From Neisseria montereyensis (lineage in GTDB: Bacteria > Pseudomonadota > Gammaproteobacteria > Burkholderiales > Neisseriaceae): a DNA stretch of 64,000 nucleotides. The notes below the pieces were generated by a model. The model had not been told where the DNA came from. It did not search any database and saw only the letters and a list, made by a program, of their open reading frames with translations. The DNA is taken from the NCBI RefSeq assembly GCF_024834045.1, contig NZ_JANUXW010000001.1, positions 434,001 to 498,000 of the forward strand. Direction: 5' to 3'. A program made the position numbers and the translations under genes. Below are positions 56,052 through 63,873 of this stretch, one piece after another (the stretch's first letter is position 1; the number at the start of each line of letters is the position of its first letter).

Positions 56052-56735
56052 TTATTTCCAGATTTGATTATGGCTTTGTAAATAGCGCGAATCTTCAAAA
56101 GTTACCAGCCATTGCGGTTTCAAGGCGACGAAAATAGCAGTAAAAATACCGTTTAAAAAAGCTTCGCCCCACGAGAGCAAAAAGAAAACCGGAAAAGCGG
56201 ATGTCCATAATATTTCATGGGTAAATGCGCCAACCGTTTCCAATAATAAAACTATACATAAGCCGGTGAGCAGCATACCTGCTGCGGCAGCGAGAAAGCC
56301 GTTTAAAAAGATGTAAATAAACAGGTTGGCGGGTAGGCGGGCGGCGATACGGCGGAATAAGATATTGATGGAAACGGCAGGCAGCAATAGAAACAGTGCA
56401 TTCAGCCCTAATGAAATCAGATTTCCCGTGCCGTTAAAGCCGATATAGGGAATCAGCAGTAGCGTGCCCAACCACAAAGCGGCAGGCGCACCCAGCATCA
56501 ATACCACCAAATTAATACCGATTAAGTGGTAGCTCATGCCCGCCAGTTGGCCGCTGCCTATTCCGGCATTGAGATACCATAATGCCGTTAGGCTGAACGC
56601 CGATACCACAACAGCGATAGGGTTATGCGCTGCCGTTGTGAAGGCAGATTTCGCAGTAAGCACCAATATGCCTATCCACACCAATAAAGCCGCGATAAGC
56701 AGTATAGGGTTGAACCACTCGGCTAAAAAATTCAT
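56052..56735 (-). CDS. CbiM/COG3235-like membrane protein
   Basis: A 227-residue inner-membrane protein with about six or seven hydrophobic segments. It resembles the CbiM/ECF substrate-specificity family (COG3235), with LGAPAALWLGTLLLIPYIGFNGTGNL and the end FLLSWGEAFLNGIFTAIFVALKPQWLVTF. True CbiM has a longer N-terminal histidine motif (MHIxxG) for cobalt, which I do not see here. No ATPase or CbiQ gene is adjacent. The substrate is unknown; it may be a metal or vitamin, or it may act alone. Confidence 0.75.
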   Translation of the reverse strand: MNFLAEWFNPILLIAALLVWIGILVLTAKSAFTTAAHNPIAVVVSAFSLTALWYLNAGIGSGQLAGMSYHLIGINLVVLMLGAPAALWLGTLLLIPYIGFNGTGNLISLGLNALFLLLPAVSINILFRRIAARLPANLFIYIFLNGFLAAAAGMLLTGLCIVLLLETVGAFTHEILWTSAFPVFFLLSWGEAFLNGIFTAIFVALKPQWLVTFEDSRYLQSHNQIWK

Positions 56736-56921
56736 TAATATCCGATAACTTGATTTCAGACGGCCTGATTATATCGTAAAGCTATTCCGATAACGATAAA
56801 GGTTTGGCTGTATGATGATGTTGCTATCCATTCTGAACACAAATGCTCAAATTGGTTCTATCTTGAATATAATAAACTGATAAAAAACGACGGTATTTAG
56901 GCCGTCTGAAAAGGAATAAAC

Positions 56922-57680
56922 ATGCCAAATATCCGTATTACCCCCGTTAATGCTTTTAATGATAACTATATATGGGTTGTGATATATGAACAGCAAGCTG
57001 TTTGTATTGATCCCGGTGAAGCCGCGCCCGTATTGCATTTTCTCAAAGAGAACGGTTTAAGCTTAACGCAAATTTGGATAACCCATCACCACCGCGACCA
57101 CACGGGCGGCATTGCCGAACTCAAACAGGCTTTTCCTGTATGCAAGGTTTATGGAAACCGCGATATTCAAGAGGCGGATGAATATGTTCGCGACGGAAGC
57201 ATCTTAACTTTCGGCGGTTATGAGGCCGAAGTATGGGAAACGCCCGGCCATACCGATACCCATATCGGTTATCTGCTCAAACTTTCAGACGGCCTGCATG
57301 TTTTTTGCGGAGACACCTTGTTTTCCGCCGGTTGCGGCCGGGTGTTTACCGGTACGGCAGAGCAGATGTTTACTTCTTTACAGCGCTATAACAGCCTGCC
57401 GCCGGAAACTTTGTTTTATCCCGCGCACGAATACACGGCGTCCAATCTGCGTTTTGCCGCCCGTGTCGAGCCGGACAATGCCGATGTTGTCGCCGCTCTT
57501 GCCGAAGCCGACAATATCCCGACCCTTCCCGTGACTTTGGCGCATGAGAGAAAAGTTAATCCTTTCTTAAGAACCGATAGGGCAGATATTATTGCTAATG
57601 TAGCCGATTGGTACGGGCAGCCGTTAAATAGCGAGGTGGAGGTATTTGCGGCAATGAGGGAAATGAAAAACAAGAGCTAA
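56922..57680 (+). CDS. gloB: Hydroxyacylglutathione hydrolase (glyoxalase II)
   Basis: GloB hydrolyses S-D-lactoylglutathione to D-lactate, the second step of methylglyoxal detoxification. The 252-residue metallo-beta-lactamase fold has THHHRDHTGG with the binuclear metal ligands, TPGHTDTH, FCGDTLFSAGCGRVF and HEYTASNLRFA. The C-terminal helical domain is complete (KVNPFLR). A DUS lies inside at about 57284. Another DUS precedes the start. Confidence 0.96.
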   Translation: MPNIRITPVNAFNDNYIWVVIYEQQAVCIDPGEAAPVLHFLKENGLSLTQIWITHHHRDHTGGIAELKQAFPVCKVYGNRDIQEADEYVRDGSILTFGGYEAEVWETPGHTDTHIGYLLKLSDGLHVFCGDTLFSAGCGRVFTGTAEQMFTSLQRYNSLPPETLFYPAHEYTASNLRFAARVEPDNADVVAALAEADNIPTLPVTLAHERKVNPFLRTDRADIIANVADWYGQPLNSEVEVFAAMREMKNKS

Positions 57681-57831
57681 ATTTTATCTGTTTTTATAAA
57701 AAATCAAATAGATAAAAATAACATCAATATTCGGACGGATAGATACAGGCGTAGATTTACGGCATGGCACCGGCTTGCGTTATAATCGGCCTCAGATTGA
57801 TTCAATTTTTGAAACGGCTTACGGAATAATA

Positions 57832-58593
57832 ATGACTATTCAGCAAAATCCACCCCCCCGATTCAGAGACTCATTTGCGCAAAACAGCATTTACCTGCTG
57901 CCCAATTCGTTTACATTGGCAGCCTTGTTTTCGGCATTTTTTGCTATTACGCAGGCCATGCACGGGAATTATGAAACGGCAGCCATTGCTGTTTTTATAT
58001 CGATGCTGCTTGACGGTATGGACGGCCGGATTGCCCGTTGGACCAACAGCCAGAGTGCTTTCGGCGAACAGCTCGACAGCCTGGCCGATATGGTCAGCTT
58101 CGGTGTGGCGCCGGCTTTGATTGCCTATAAATGGCAATTATGGCAGTTTGGCAAACTCGGTTATTCGGTGGCTTTTATTTATTGTGCCTGTGCCGCTTTA
58201 CGCTTGGCCTTGTTCAATACCTTAATCGGCAAGGTTGATAAACGTTGGTTTATCGGCATCCCCAGCCCCACGGCAGCCGCCTTGATTGTCGGCATGATTT
58301 GGGTAAACCATAGCTATGAAGAGATTGCTTTTGCCTCTTGGTTCTGCCTTGTGATTACATTATTTGCGGGCCTTTCTATGGTGGTTCAGATTCCGTTTTG
58401 GAGTTTTAAAGAAGTTAATGTACGCAAAAAAGTACCGTTTTATACCATGATTATGTTTATGTTGGTTTTAGCGGTAGTGACTTTGGAGCCTTCATTGGCA
58501 TTGTTTCTGTTTTTCTTGGCATACAGCCTGTCGGGCTATGTGATGTATCTATGGAAATGCCTGAAAAAACGCCGGAATAAGCAGGCCGTCTGA
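57832..58593 (+). CDS. pssA: CDP-diacylglycerol-serine O-phosphatidyltransferase
   Basis: PssA makes phosphatidylserine, the precursor of phosphatidylethanolamine. I start at 57832 (MTIQQNPPPRFRDSF); the frame could extend to 57775. The 253-residue membrane protein has the CDP-alcohol motif DGRIARWTNSQSAFGEQLDSLAD, with all Asp and Gly residues in place, and about seven hydrophobic segments. It is the type II membrane enzyme, unlike E. coli PssA. Confidence 0.93.
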   Translation: MTIQQNPPPRFRDSFAQNSIYLLPNSFTLAALFSAFFAITQAMHGNYETAAIAVFISMLLDGMDGRIARWTNSQSAFGEQLDSLADMVSFGVAPALIAYKWQLWQFGKLGYSVAFIYCACAALRLALFNTLIGKVDKRWFIGIPSPTAAALIVGMIWVNHSYEEIAFASWFCLVITLFAGLSMVVQIPFWSFKEVNVRKKVPFYTMIMFMLVLAVVTLEPSLALFLFFLAYSLSGYVMYLWKCLKKRRNKQAV

Positions 58594-58653
58594 AAATGAT
58601 GGCCGATAAATATTATCGGCCGATTGATGTTGCGATAGCTAAAAAGAGCGTTT

Positions 58654-59484
58654 ATGTTTGATATTCAACTGATTCTTGTCATGCTTGCGGTGGGTGCTTT
58701 TGCCGGCTTTATTGCAGGCTTGCTCGGCATTGGCGGCGGCATGATTGTCGTACCGGCAGTGCTGTGGGTATTGCAGTTTCAAGGCTTGGATCAGATGGCG
58801 CATGCGCAACATTTGGCCGTAGGCACTTCGTTTGCCGTTATGGTATTCACCACGTTTTCCAGTTTGATGGCGCAAAAACGTAAAGGTGCGGTAGATTGGA
58901 AAGTGGTGATACACATGGCGCCGGGTATGATTATCGGCGCTTTGGCCGGTTCGTCTGTGGCGAAATATATCCCCAATAAAAGTTTGCAGATTTTTTTTAT
59001 TGCTTTTGCCATATTTATGGCCGTGAAAACCTTATTGGATATGCGGCCCCGGCCGACATCCAAGCCGGAATCGTCGCGCGGTCTGCCGGGTAGGGTCGGA
59101 CTTAGCGTTGTCGGCGTTTTGTTCGGCATTATATCGAGCTTGGTCGGTATCGCCGGCGGTTCGTTATCGGTGCCGTTTTTACTGTATTGTCATGTGCCGA
59201 TTCATAAAGCAGTCGGCACTTCGGCCGGTTTGGCTTGGCCGATTGCAGTGTCGGGTGCACTGGGGTATCTCTATTCGGGCTGGCACATTGGCGGATTGCC
59301 GTCGGGAACTTTGGGCTTCTGGTATCTTCCGGCGGTGGCGATTTTAAGTGCGTCAACCATTATTTTTGCGCCTATCGGTGTTAAAGCCGCCCATAAATTG
59401 CCGCCGGCCAAACTTAAACTGGCATTTGCCATGTTATTGCTGGTAATTGCATTCAGAATGCTGTTTAAAATTATCTATCCTTAG
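58654..59484 (+). CDS. TSUP-family (TauE/SafE) membrane transporter
   Basis: A 276-residue membrane protein with about eight hydrophobic segments in two repeats. The first repeat has AGFIAGLLGIGGGMIVVP, and the second FGIISSLVGIAGGSLSVPFL, both typical of the sulfite exporter TauE/SafE family. It is 60 bases after pssA and could be read with it. Possible substrates are sulfite, sulfonates or other organosulfur compounds; the sequence does not decide. Confidence 0.9.
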   Translation: MFDIQLILVMLAVGAFAGFIAGLLGIGGGMIVVPAVLWVLQFQGLDQMAHAQHLAVGTSFAVMVFTTFSSLMAQKRKGAVDWKVVIHMAPGMIIGALAGSSVAKYIPNKSLQIFFIAFAIFMAVKTLLDMRPRPTSKPESSRGLPGRVGLSVVGVLFGIISSLVGIAGGSLSVPFLLYCHVPIHKAVGTSAGLAWPIAVSGALGYLYSGWHIGGLPSGTLGFWYLPAVAILSASTIIFAPIGVKAAHKLPPAKLKLAFAMLLLVIAFRMLFKIIYP

Positions 59485-59814
59485 AATTATCATTGTTGTT
59501 TCAATGATATTTTTGTTATTTAATTTTATATTGGGTAGTGTTTTGTTTTCAGACGGCGTTCGATTGAATTTAAAGTGATTGGTCAATCTTTTATTTCCAG
59601 TTATGGCTGTTTAACTGGTGGCTATTAAAAAATAAATTTTTTTAATATCAATATCCGCTTGAAGCACGGCACACTGTATTGGAAACCAAAATGAAAAAAT
59701 AATATCTATATTTCGTAAACCAAAGCGGTTGGTAATATGATTCGACTCGGCGGAGTCGGATTTTCTAAGTTATATCGACGATAAGAATATATTTTTTATT
59801 AATGAGGAAAAACA
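59485..59814. other. Intergenic region upstream of thiD
   Basis: 330 bases, AT-rich. It has a degenerate DUS at 59549-59560 (CAGACGGCGTT) and a hairpin at 59738-59763. I looked for a TPP riboswitch and do not see the CUGAGA or ACCUGA boxes. Confidence 0.5.
59738..59763 (+). terminator. Hairpin about 50 bases upstream of thiD
   Basis: ATTCGACTC, GGCG, GAGTCGGAT, then TTTC: a 9-bp stem with one G-U pair. It is either the end of the preceding transcript or an attenuator of thiD. Confidence 0.55.
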
Positions 59815-60639
59815 ATGCCCAGTAAACCAATCACCAGAGCACTGACGATTGCCGGTTCGGATTCCGGCGGCGGTGCCGGCATTCAAGCCGATTTGAAAAC
59901 ATTTGGCGCACTTGGCGCATATGGTGCCAGCGTGATTACTGCCGTTACCGCTCAAAATACGCAGGGCGTACAGGCCGTGCATACGGTTCCGCCTGAAATC
60001 ATAGCGGCACAATGCGAGTCGGTATTTTCGGATATCCGCATCGATGCCGTTAAAATCGGCATGTTGCCCGATATTGAAACGATAAAAACGGTTGCTGCCG
60101 CATTGCGCAAATACAACAATAACGGCTTTTTAGTACTTGACCCCGTATTGGTGGCAACATCCGGCGATAATTTGGCTTTGGAAGATACCGTTGCCGTAAT
60201 GTGCGAAGAACTTTTGCCTTTAGCCGATGTGATTACACCCAATCTTAATGAGTTGGCCAAACTAACAGGCAATCCGCTTGCAAAAAACGAAGAGGAAATG
60301 CTGGCTCAGGGGCAGCAGTTGATGGAAAAAGGTGCGGAAGCGGTTTTATTAAAAGGCGGTCATTGGGTCGACAGCAAAGAAGCAAGCGATTGGCTATTGG
60401 CAGATGATCAGGAACCGCAATGTTTTCGCAGCAGCCGTGTCGATACAATAAATACGCACGGAACTGGTTGTACGCTTGCCGCAGCCATTGCCGCTTTGCG
60501 CCCGCAGCGTACCAGCCTGAGTACGGCAGTGGCTGCCGCCAAAACCTATTTACACGGTGCAATAGAGGCGGGTGCAGGATGGCGTGTCGGTAAAGGGTCG
60601 GGCCCGTTGGCTCATTTTTGGCGACAATATCGTGATTAA
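59815..60639 (+). CDS. thiD: Hydroxymethylpyrimidine/phosphomethylpyrimidine kinase
   Basis: ThiD phosphorylates HMP and HMP-P for thiamine synthesis. The 274-residue ribokinase-fold protein has TIAGSDSGGGAGIQADLKTF, KIGMLPD, DPVLVATSGD, TPNLNE and the catalytic NTHGTGCTLAAAIAA. GAGGAAAAACA precedes ATG 59815. It stands alone, with no other thi gene in the window. Thiamine diphosphate is also the cofactor of the transketolase in this window. Confidence 0.96.
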   Translation: MPSKPITRALTIAGSDSGGGAGIQADLKTFGALGAYGASVITAVTAQNTQGVQAVHTVPPEIIAAQCESVFSDIRIDAVKIGMLPDIETIKTVAAALRKYNNNGFLVLDPVLVATSGDNLALEDTVAVMCEELLPLADVITPNLNELAKLTGNPLAKNEEEMLAQGQQLMEKGAEAVLLKGGHWVDSKEASDWLLADDQEPQCFRSSRVDTINTHGTGCTLAAAIAALRPQRTSLSTAVAAAKTYLHGAIEAGAGWRVGKGSGPLAHFWRQYRD

Positions 60640-60709
60640 TCCGATAGTCTGAAACTGTTGCATCTTGCCTGCTTTATACAAGAATAAACATTCTTTATCA
60701 AAACAAGGC

Positions 60710-60738
60710 TTGTAATAAATGTCTAATGCCATTATATT
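60710..60738 (+). promoter_or_regulatory. Promoter of the 34-residue ORF
   Basis: TTGTAA (60710-60715) and TATATT (60733-60738) are separated by exactly 17 bases. The start point would be near 60745, about 36 bases before the ORF. Confidence 0.6.
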
Positions 60739-60780
60739 GCTTTAATCCGATATTAATGACAACAATAATGAAAGGAGACG

Positions 60781-60885
60781 ATGATGCAACACCGCAGACG
60801 TCAAACTATTTTTCAGGCAGCAAAACGGGCATTTAACGCCCCTAAACCTGATGATAGCAACCATGCGACCGGTAAAGGCGCTTAA
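60781..60885 (+). CDS. Small protein ORF, 34 residues
   Basis: An unlisted ORF with a very good ribosome binding site (AAAGGAG, 5-11 bases before the ATG), a sigma-70 promoter upstream and a hairpin terminator 42 bases after the stop. The peptide starts MMQHRRRQTIFQAAKRAF and ends in a polar, Asp/Asn/Gly-rich tail (DDSNHATGKGA). The N-terminal half is a basic amphipathic helix candidate. It has no membrane segment or signal. I do not recognise it. The complete expression signals make it likely to be a real gene. Confidence 0.65.
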   Translation: MMQHRRRQTIFQAAKRAFNAPKPDDSNHATGKGA

Positions 60886-60926
60886 TACTTAAAGCTATTT
60901 AATTGCTTTTTGTATATTTGAAAATT

Positions 60927-60955
60927 AAGCCGTCTGGATTCAGACGGCTTTTTTG
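60927..60955 (+). terminator. DUS-derived terminator after the 34-residue ORF
   Basis: AAGCCGTCTG, GA, and CAGACGGCTTTTTTG; the DUS core is altered but the stem is intact, with six T after it. Confidence 0.85.
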
Positions 60956-61084
60956 TGCCTATAGTCAAGCTAACTAAAGTTTGAAAAAGATTACAAACGG
61001 CTTTATGATATAAGAATTAATCTATTTGATTTTTATATGATTAATTATTGTTAAAATTATTTTTTATTTTATAAGGGAATCTGT

Positions 61085-61801
61085 ATGAATAATAAAGCGA
61101 GAAATCTGGAACATCGGGTAGGTCATTCTATTTTCCCCGGCTTTAACGATAAACAGGGTCTTATGATTTGCGGCTATGAATGGGGGGAGAGTAAATCCGA
61201 TGAAAAGCACAATATAGAAAATCCCGACTATAAAATTGATTATAGTATCGAATGTACATTTTCAAATAAGCGCCTGCGTTATGGCCAAGATGCTGATAGT
61301 TGGCCTTATGACAGAGCCATTAAAAAATGGTTTAAGCATTGGGGGCACCCTTTGGACAATGAAAATTCACCATTAGAGCAAGATTTTCAGAAGTCTATTT
61401 TACAGACCAATTGGTTGGATGAACAGAATAATAATATGGATGGGCGCCATACTAAACAAGAATTAATTGATAACCAAGAAGATTTTTTGGATTTAATTAG
61501 ACAATATGAACCTTTATTAATCATTTTTGTAGGTAGTAAATTAATTCAAGTTTTGAATAACAAAGCAGTATTGCCACAATTTGAAGCTTTAATGGGTGCA
61601 CGACAATCTGCTTATACAGAAAAATCATTTGGTTATAGAAAGCCCAAATTTCGCTTTCAATCTTTTCAAAAATGCCAAGTAGTATGTTGTCCACATCCGG
61701 CTTATCGCGGGGGTATTAGCGATGAATATATTGATTTTTTTAAACCGGATATGAATCAACTCATTATAGAGTATAAAAAATCCCGTGGTTTTAAGCTTTA
61801 A
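61085..61801 (+). CDS. Unknown protein, possibly uracil-DNA-glycosylase-like fold
   Basis: A 238-residue soluble protein that I cannot place with confidence. LMICGYEWGES near residue 26 and CCPHPAYRGGISDEY near residue 208 are placed like the two active-site motifs of UDG-superfamily proteins, and LLIIFVGSKLIQVLN has the shape of the central strand. The catalytic residues are not those of a known UDG class, so it may be a structural relative only. It is rich in Asn, Lys and aromatic residues, and its gene is more AT-rich than its neighbours. It has no DUS inside and a DUS hairpin behind. Confidence 0.55.
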   Translation: MNNKARNLEHRVGHSIFPGFNDKQGLMICGYEWGESKSDEKHNIENPDYKIDYSIECTFSNKRLRYGQDADSWPYDRAIKKWFKHWGHPLDNENSPLEQDFQKSILQTNWLDEQNNNMDGRHTKQELIDNQEDFLDLIRQYEPLLIIFVGSKLIQVLNNKAVLPQFEALMGARQSAYTEKSFGYRKPKFRFQSFQKCQVVCCPHPAYRGGISDEYIDFFKPDMNQLIIEYKKSRGFKL

Positions 61802-61817
61802 CTGAGTATTGATTGGC

Positions 61818-61845
61818 AGGCCGTCTGAAAGATTTCAGACGGCTT
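61818..61845 (+). terminator. DUS hairpin after the 238-residue gene
   Basis: AGGCCGTCTGAA, 4 bases, and its inverse, 17 bases past the stop. Confidence 0.8.
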
Positions 61846-61876
61846 GTCATATTGTGTTTCCATATTGGTTTTAAGA

Positions 61877-61891
61877 TTTCTTATTAGGAAA
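61877..61891 (+). promoter_or_regulatory. Conserved palindrome upstream of secreted-protein copy 1
   Basis: TTTCTTATTAGGAAA, a near-perfect 6-3-6 inverted repeat. The -10-like TATAAT starts at 61937, 46 bases after its last base. The same distance is found in copies 2 and 3. Confidence 0.55.
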
Positions 61892-62024
61892 CTAACATTT
61901 AATAAAATAGATATTTATTAATTATTGGTTGTTTTATATAATACACACATCAATAAAGCAAACGGCAGTTTATAAATTGCCGAATATTAAAACCCAATAA
62001 AAAATACACCAGAGGACAATTATC

Positions 62025-62279
62025 ATGAAAAAAACAATGCTTACTTTCGCCGCTTTAGCTACTTTCGCCGCTTCTTTCGCTTCTGCCAAAGGCGCCCACA
62101 TGCCGGCATATAACCATGCTAATGATTCAGGCTCGATTGTCGGTTTAGAACAAGTTCCACACAACGGTCCGGTAGTGGTTACTAAAGATGATGATATGGT
62201 TAGATTTGTTTTCCCCGGTAGCACCGATACCAAAGAAATTGCTGGTTATGAATATTTAGGCCGTACCGAACCACGTTAA
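62025..62279 (+). CDS. Small secreted protein, tandem copy 1
   Basis: An 84-residue protein with a Sec signal peptide (MKKTMLTFAALATFAASFASA, cut after Ala21). The mature part is 63 residues, starts KGAHMPAYNHAND, has no cysteine, and ends GYEYLGRTEPR. The middle has a hydrophobic-acidic pattern (VVVTKDDDMVRFVFPG) that could form beta strands. I do not recognise a family. It is one of three nearly identical genes in a row, each differing from the others at six positions. AGAGGAC precedes the ATG. A DUS hairpin follows. Confidence 0.75.
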   Translation: MKKTMLTFAALATFAASFASAKGAHMPAYNHANDSGSIVGLEQVPHNGPVVVTKDDDMVRFVFPGSTDTKEIAGYEYLGRTEPR

Positions 62280-62304
62280 TCCGGTACCACATTAAAAAAC
62301 GAAC

Positions 62305-62334
62305 AGGTCGTCTGAAAATCAGACGGCCTTTTAT
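62305..62334 (+). terminator. Terminator of copy 1 (variant DUS)
   Basis: AGGTCGTCTGAA with a CAGACGGCCTTTT inverse; the first arm carries a C to T change, which matches the mucosa-type DUS dialect as I remember it. Confidence 0.7.
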
Positions 62335-62360
62335 ATTGCTGTTTTAATAGCAACTTAAGA

Positions 62361-62375
62361 TTTCTTATTAAGAAA
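62361..62375 (+). promoter_or_regulatory. Conserved palindrome upstream of copy 2
   Basis: TTTCTTATTAAGAAA is a perfect 6-3-6 inverted repeat. The -10-like TACAAT starts at 62421, again 46 bases after its last base. Confidence 0.6.
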
Positions 62376-62509
62376 CGAATACTCAATAAAATAGCTATTT
62401 ATCAATTATTGGTTGTTTTATACAATACACACATCAACAAAGCAAACAGCAGTTTAAACATTGCTGAATATTAAAAACCTGATAAAAAATACACCAGAGG
62501 ATAATTATC

Positions 62510-62764
62510 ATGAAAAAAACAATGCTTACTTTCGCCGCTTTAGCTACTCTTGTTACTTCTTTCGCTTCTGCTAAAGGTGCCCACATGCCGGCATATAACC
62601 ATGCTAACGATTCAGGCTCGATTGCCGGTTTAGAGCAAGTTCCACACAACGGTCCGGTAGTGGTTACTAAAGATGATGATGTGGTTAGATTTGTTTTCCC
62701 CGGCAACACCGATACCAAAGAAATTGCTGGTTATGAATATTTAGGCCGTACCGAACCGCGTTAA
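62510..62764 (+). CDS. Small secreted protein, tandem copy 2
   Basis: The second of three copies, 84 residues. Compared with copy 1 it has L14, V15, T16 in the signal peptide, and A39, V58 and N66 in the mature part. The mature sequence is otherwise the same. It lies 485 bases from copy 1, start to start, with a similar upstream region, so the whole unit was duplicated. AGAGGAT precedes the ATG. Confidence 0.75.
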   Translation: MKKTMLTFAALATLVTSFASAKGAHMPAYNHANDSGSIAGLEQVPHNGPVVVTKDDDVVRFVFPGNTDTKEIAGYEYLGRTEPR

Positions 62765-62788
62765 TCCGGTGCCGTATTAGAAAGCAAA

Positions 62789-62823
62789 CAGGCCGTCTGA
62801 AAATTTTTCAGGCGGCCTGTTTT
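62789..62823 (+). terminator. DUS hairpin after copy 2
   Basis: ACAGGCCGTCTGAA and an inverse with one change (CAGGCGGCCTGT), followed by TTT. Confidence 0.8.
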
Positions 62824-63028
62824 ATATGGGGAGGCTATTTTTAATAGCCAATCACCATATTGATATCAATACCGTGAAGATATGTATGGCTGAGGCAATA
62901 GAAGTCGCCTGAAAAACCAAATATCCATCCGGCCGGATAGGCTGCCAAAATCGGTCAGAACAAGCTTGTTTGGTTTTTTATAGATGCTTTCAACCAATCC
63001 GAGTATAAAACGACCTACCGCTACATGG

Positions 63029-63043
63029 TTTCTTATTAGGAAA
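63029..63043 (+). promoter_or_regulatory. Conserved palindrome upstream of copy 3
   Basis: TTTCTTATTAGGAAA, as in copy 1. The -10-like TAGAAT starts at 63089, 46 bases after its last base. Confidence 0.6.
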
Positions 63044-63177
63044 TGGATGTTAAACAAAAATGATATTTATCAATCGCTTAGATTTTTATAGAATAAAGAT
63101 AACAACACAGCAGGCAAGTTTGAAGTACCGCCTGATTTTTAACCGATAAAAATAACACATAATGGAGGACAATTATC

Positions 63178-63432
63178 ATGAAAAAAACAATGCTTACTTT
63201 CGTTGCTTTAGCTACTTTCGCCGCTTCTTTTGCATCTGCCAAAGGTGCACACATGCCGGCATATAACCATGCTAATGATTCAGGCTCGATTGCCGGTTTA
63301 GAGCAAGTTCCACATAACGGTCCGGTAGTGGTTACTAAAGATGATGATGTGGTTAGATTTGTTTATCCCGGCAACACCGATACCAAAGAAATTAGTGGTT
63401 ATGAATATTTAGGCCGTACCGAACCGCGTTAA
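63178..63432 (+). CDS. Small secreted protein, tandem copy 3
   Basis: The third copy, 84 residues. It differs from copy 1 at A9V, V39A, M58V, F63Y, S66N and A73S. Its upstream region is longer by about 180 bases and more diverged than those of copies 1 and 2, so it is probably the older duplicate or the parent. TGGAGGACAATTATC precedes the ATG, the best ribosome binding site of the three. Confidence 0.75.
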   Translation: MKKTMLTFVALATFAASFASAKGAHMPAYNHANDSGSIAGLEQVPHNGPVVVTKDDDVVRFVYPGNTDTKEISGYEYLGRTEPR

Positions 63433-63455
63433 TCCGGTATAGCATTAAAGAATCA

Positions 63456-63492
63456 AACAGGCCGTCTGAAAATCTTTCAGACGGCCTGTTTT
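63456..63492 (+). terminator. DUS hairpin after copy 3
   Basis: AACAGGCCGTCTGAA, 5 bases and the full inverse, followed by TTTT; a strong stem. Confidence 0.85.
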
Positions 63493-63536
63493 GCATGGAA
63501 TAAAAGTGAAAATATTTATAAAGACAGATTGGGAAA

Positions 63537-63860
63537 TTACAAACCTAATTGGGTTTTCATCCACCGCAGATAGGGAATAAAGCCTCTGCTTATCGGTTGC
63601 ATAATAATTTGCGGGCAGTCATAGCTATGGTTTTGCACAATGATTTTTTCAATGGCTTTATAGTGGCAACGTGCGGTTTTAATAACAATGCGGATTTCTT
63701 CATCGCTACACAAGCTGCCTTCCCACACATATTGGCTGAAAATGGGCTCGTATTGCACACATGCGGCGAGTTGTTGAGTTAGTAATAAACTGCCGATACG
63801 CTCTGCTTCTTCGCGGTTCGGTACGGTTGTGGTCACGACGACGGGTTTGAATTGCGGCAT
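63537..63860 (-). CDS. cutA: Divalent-cation tolerance protein CutA
   Basis: CutA is a small trimeric ferredoxin-like protein linked to copper tolerance in E. coli, although its real role is uncertain. The 107-residue protein has VVVTTTVPNREEAERIGSLLL, QQLAACVQ, the EEIRIVIKT motif and YDCPQIIMQPI near the C-terminus. It has the standard length without a signal peptide. It is 13 bases downstream of the HAD phosphatase gene on the same strand, with a DUS between. Confidence 0.93.
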   Translation of the reverse strand: MPQFKPVVVTTTVPNREEAERIGSLLLTQQLAACVQYEPIFSQYVWEGSLCSDEEIRIVIKTARCHYKAIEKIIVQNHSYDCPQIIMQPISRGFIPYLRWMKTQLGL

Positions 63861-63873
63861 TTCAGACGGCCTT

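Noticed and set aside
59485-59814. TPP riboswitch upstream of thiD
   Set aside because: The conserved CUGAGA and ACCUGA-type boxes are not present.
62866-63057. 63-codon minus-strand ORF between secreted-protein copies 2 and 3
   Set aside because: No ribosome binding site or family motif; lies in diverged intergenic DNA.
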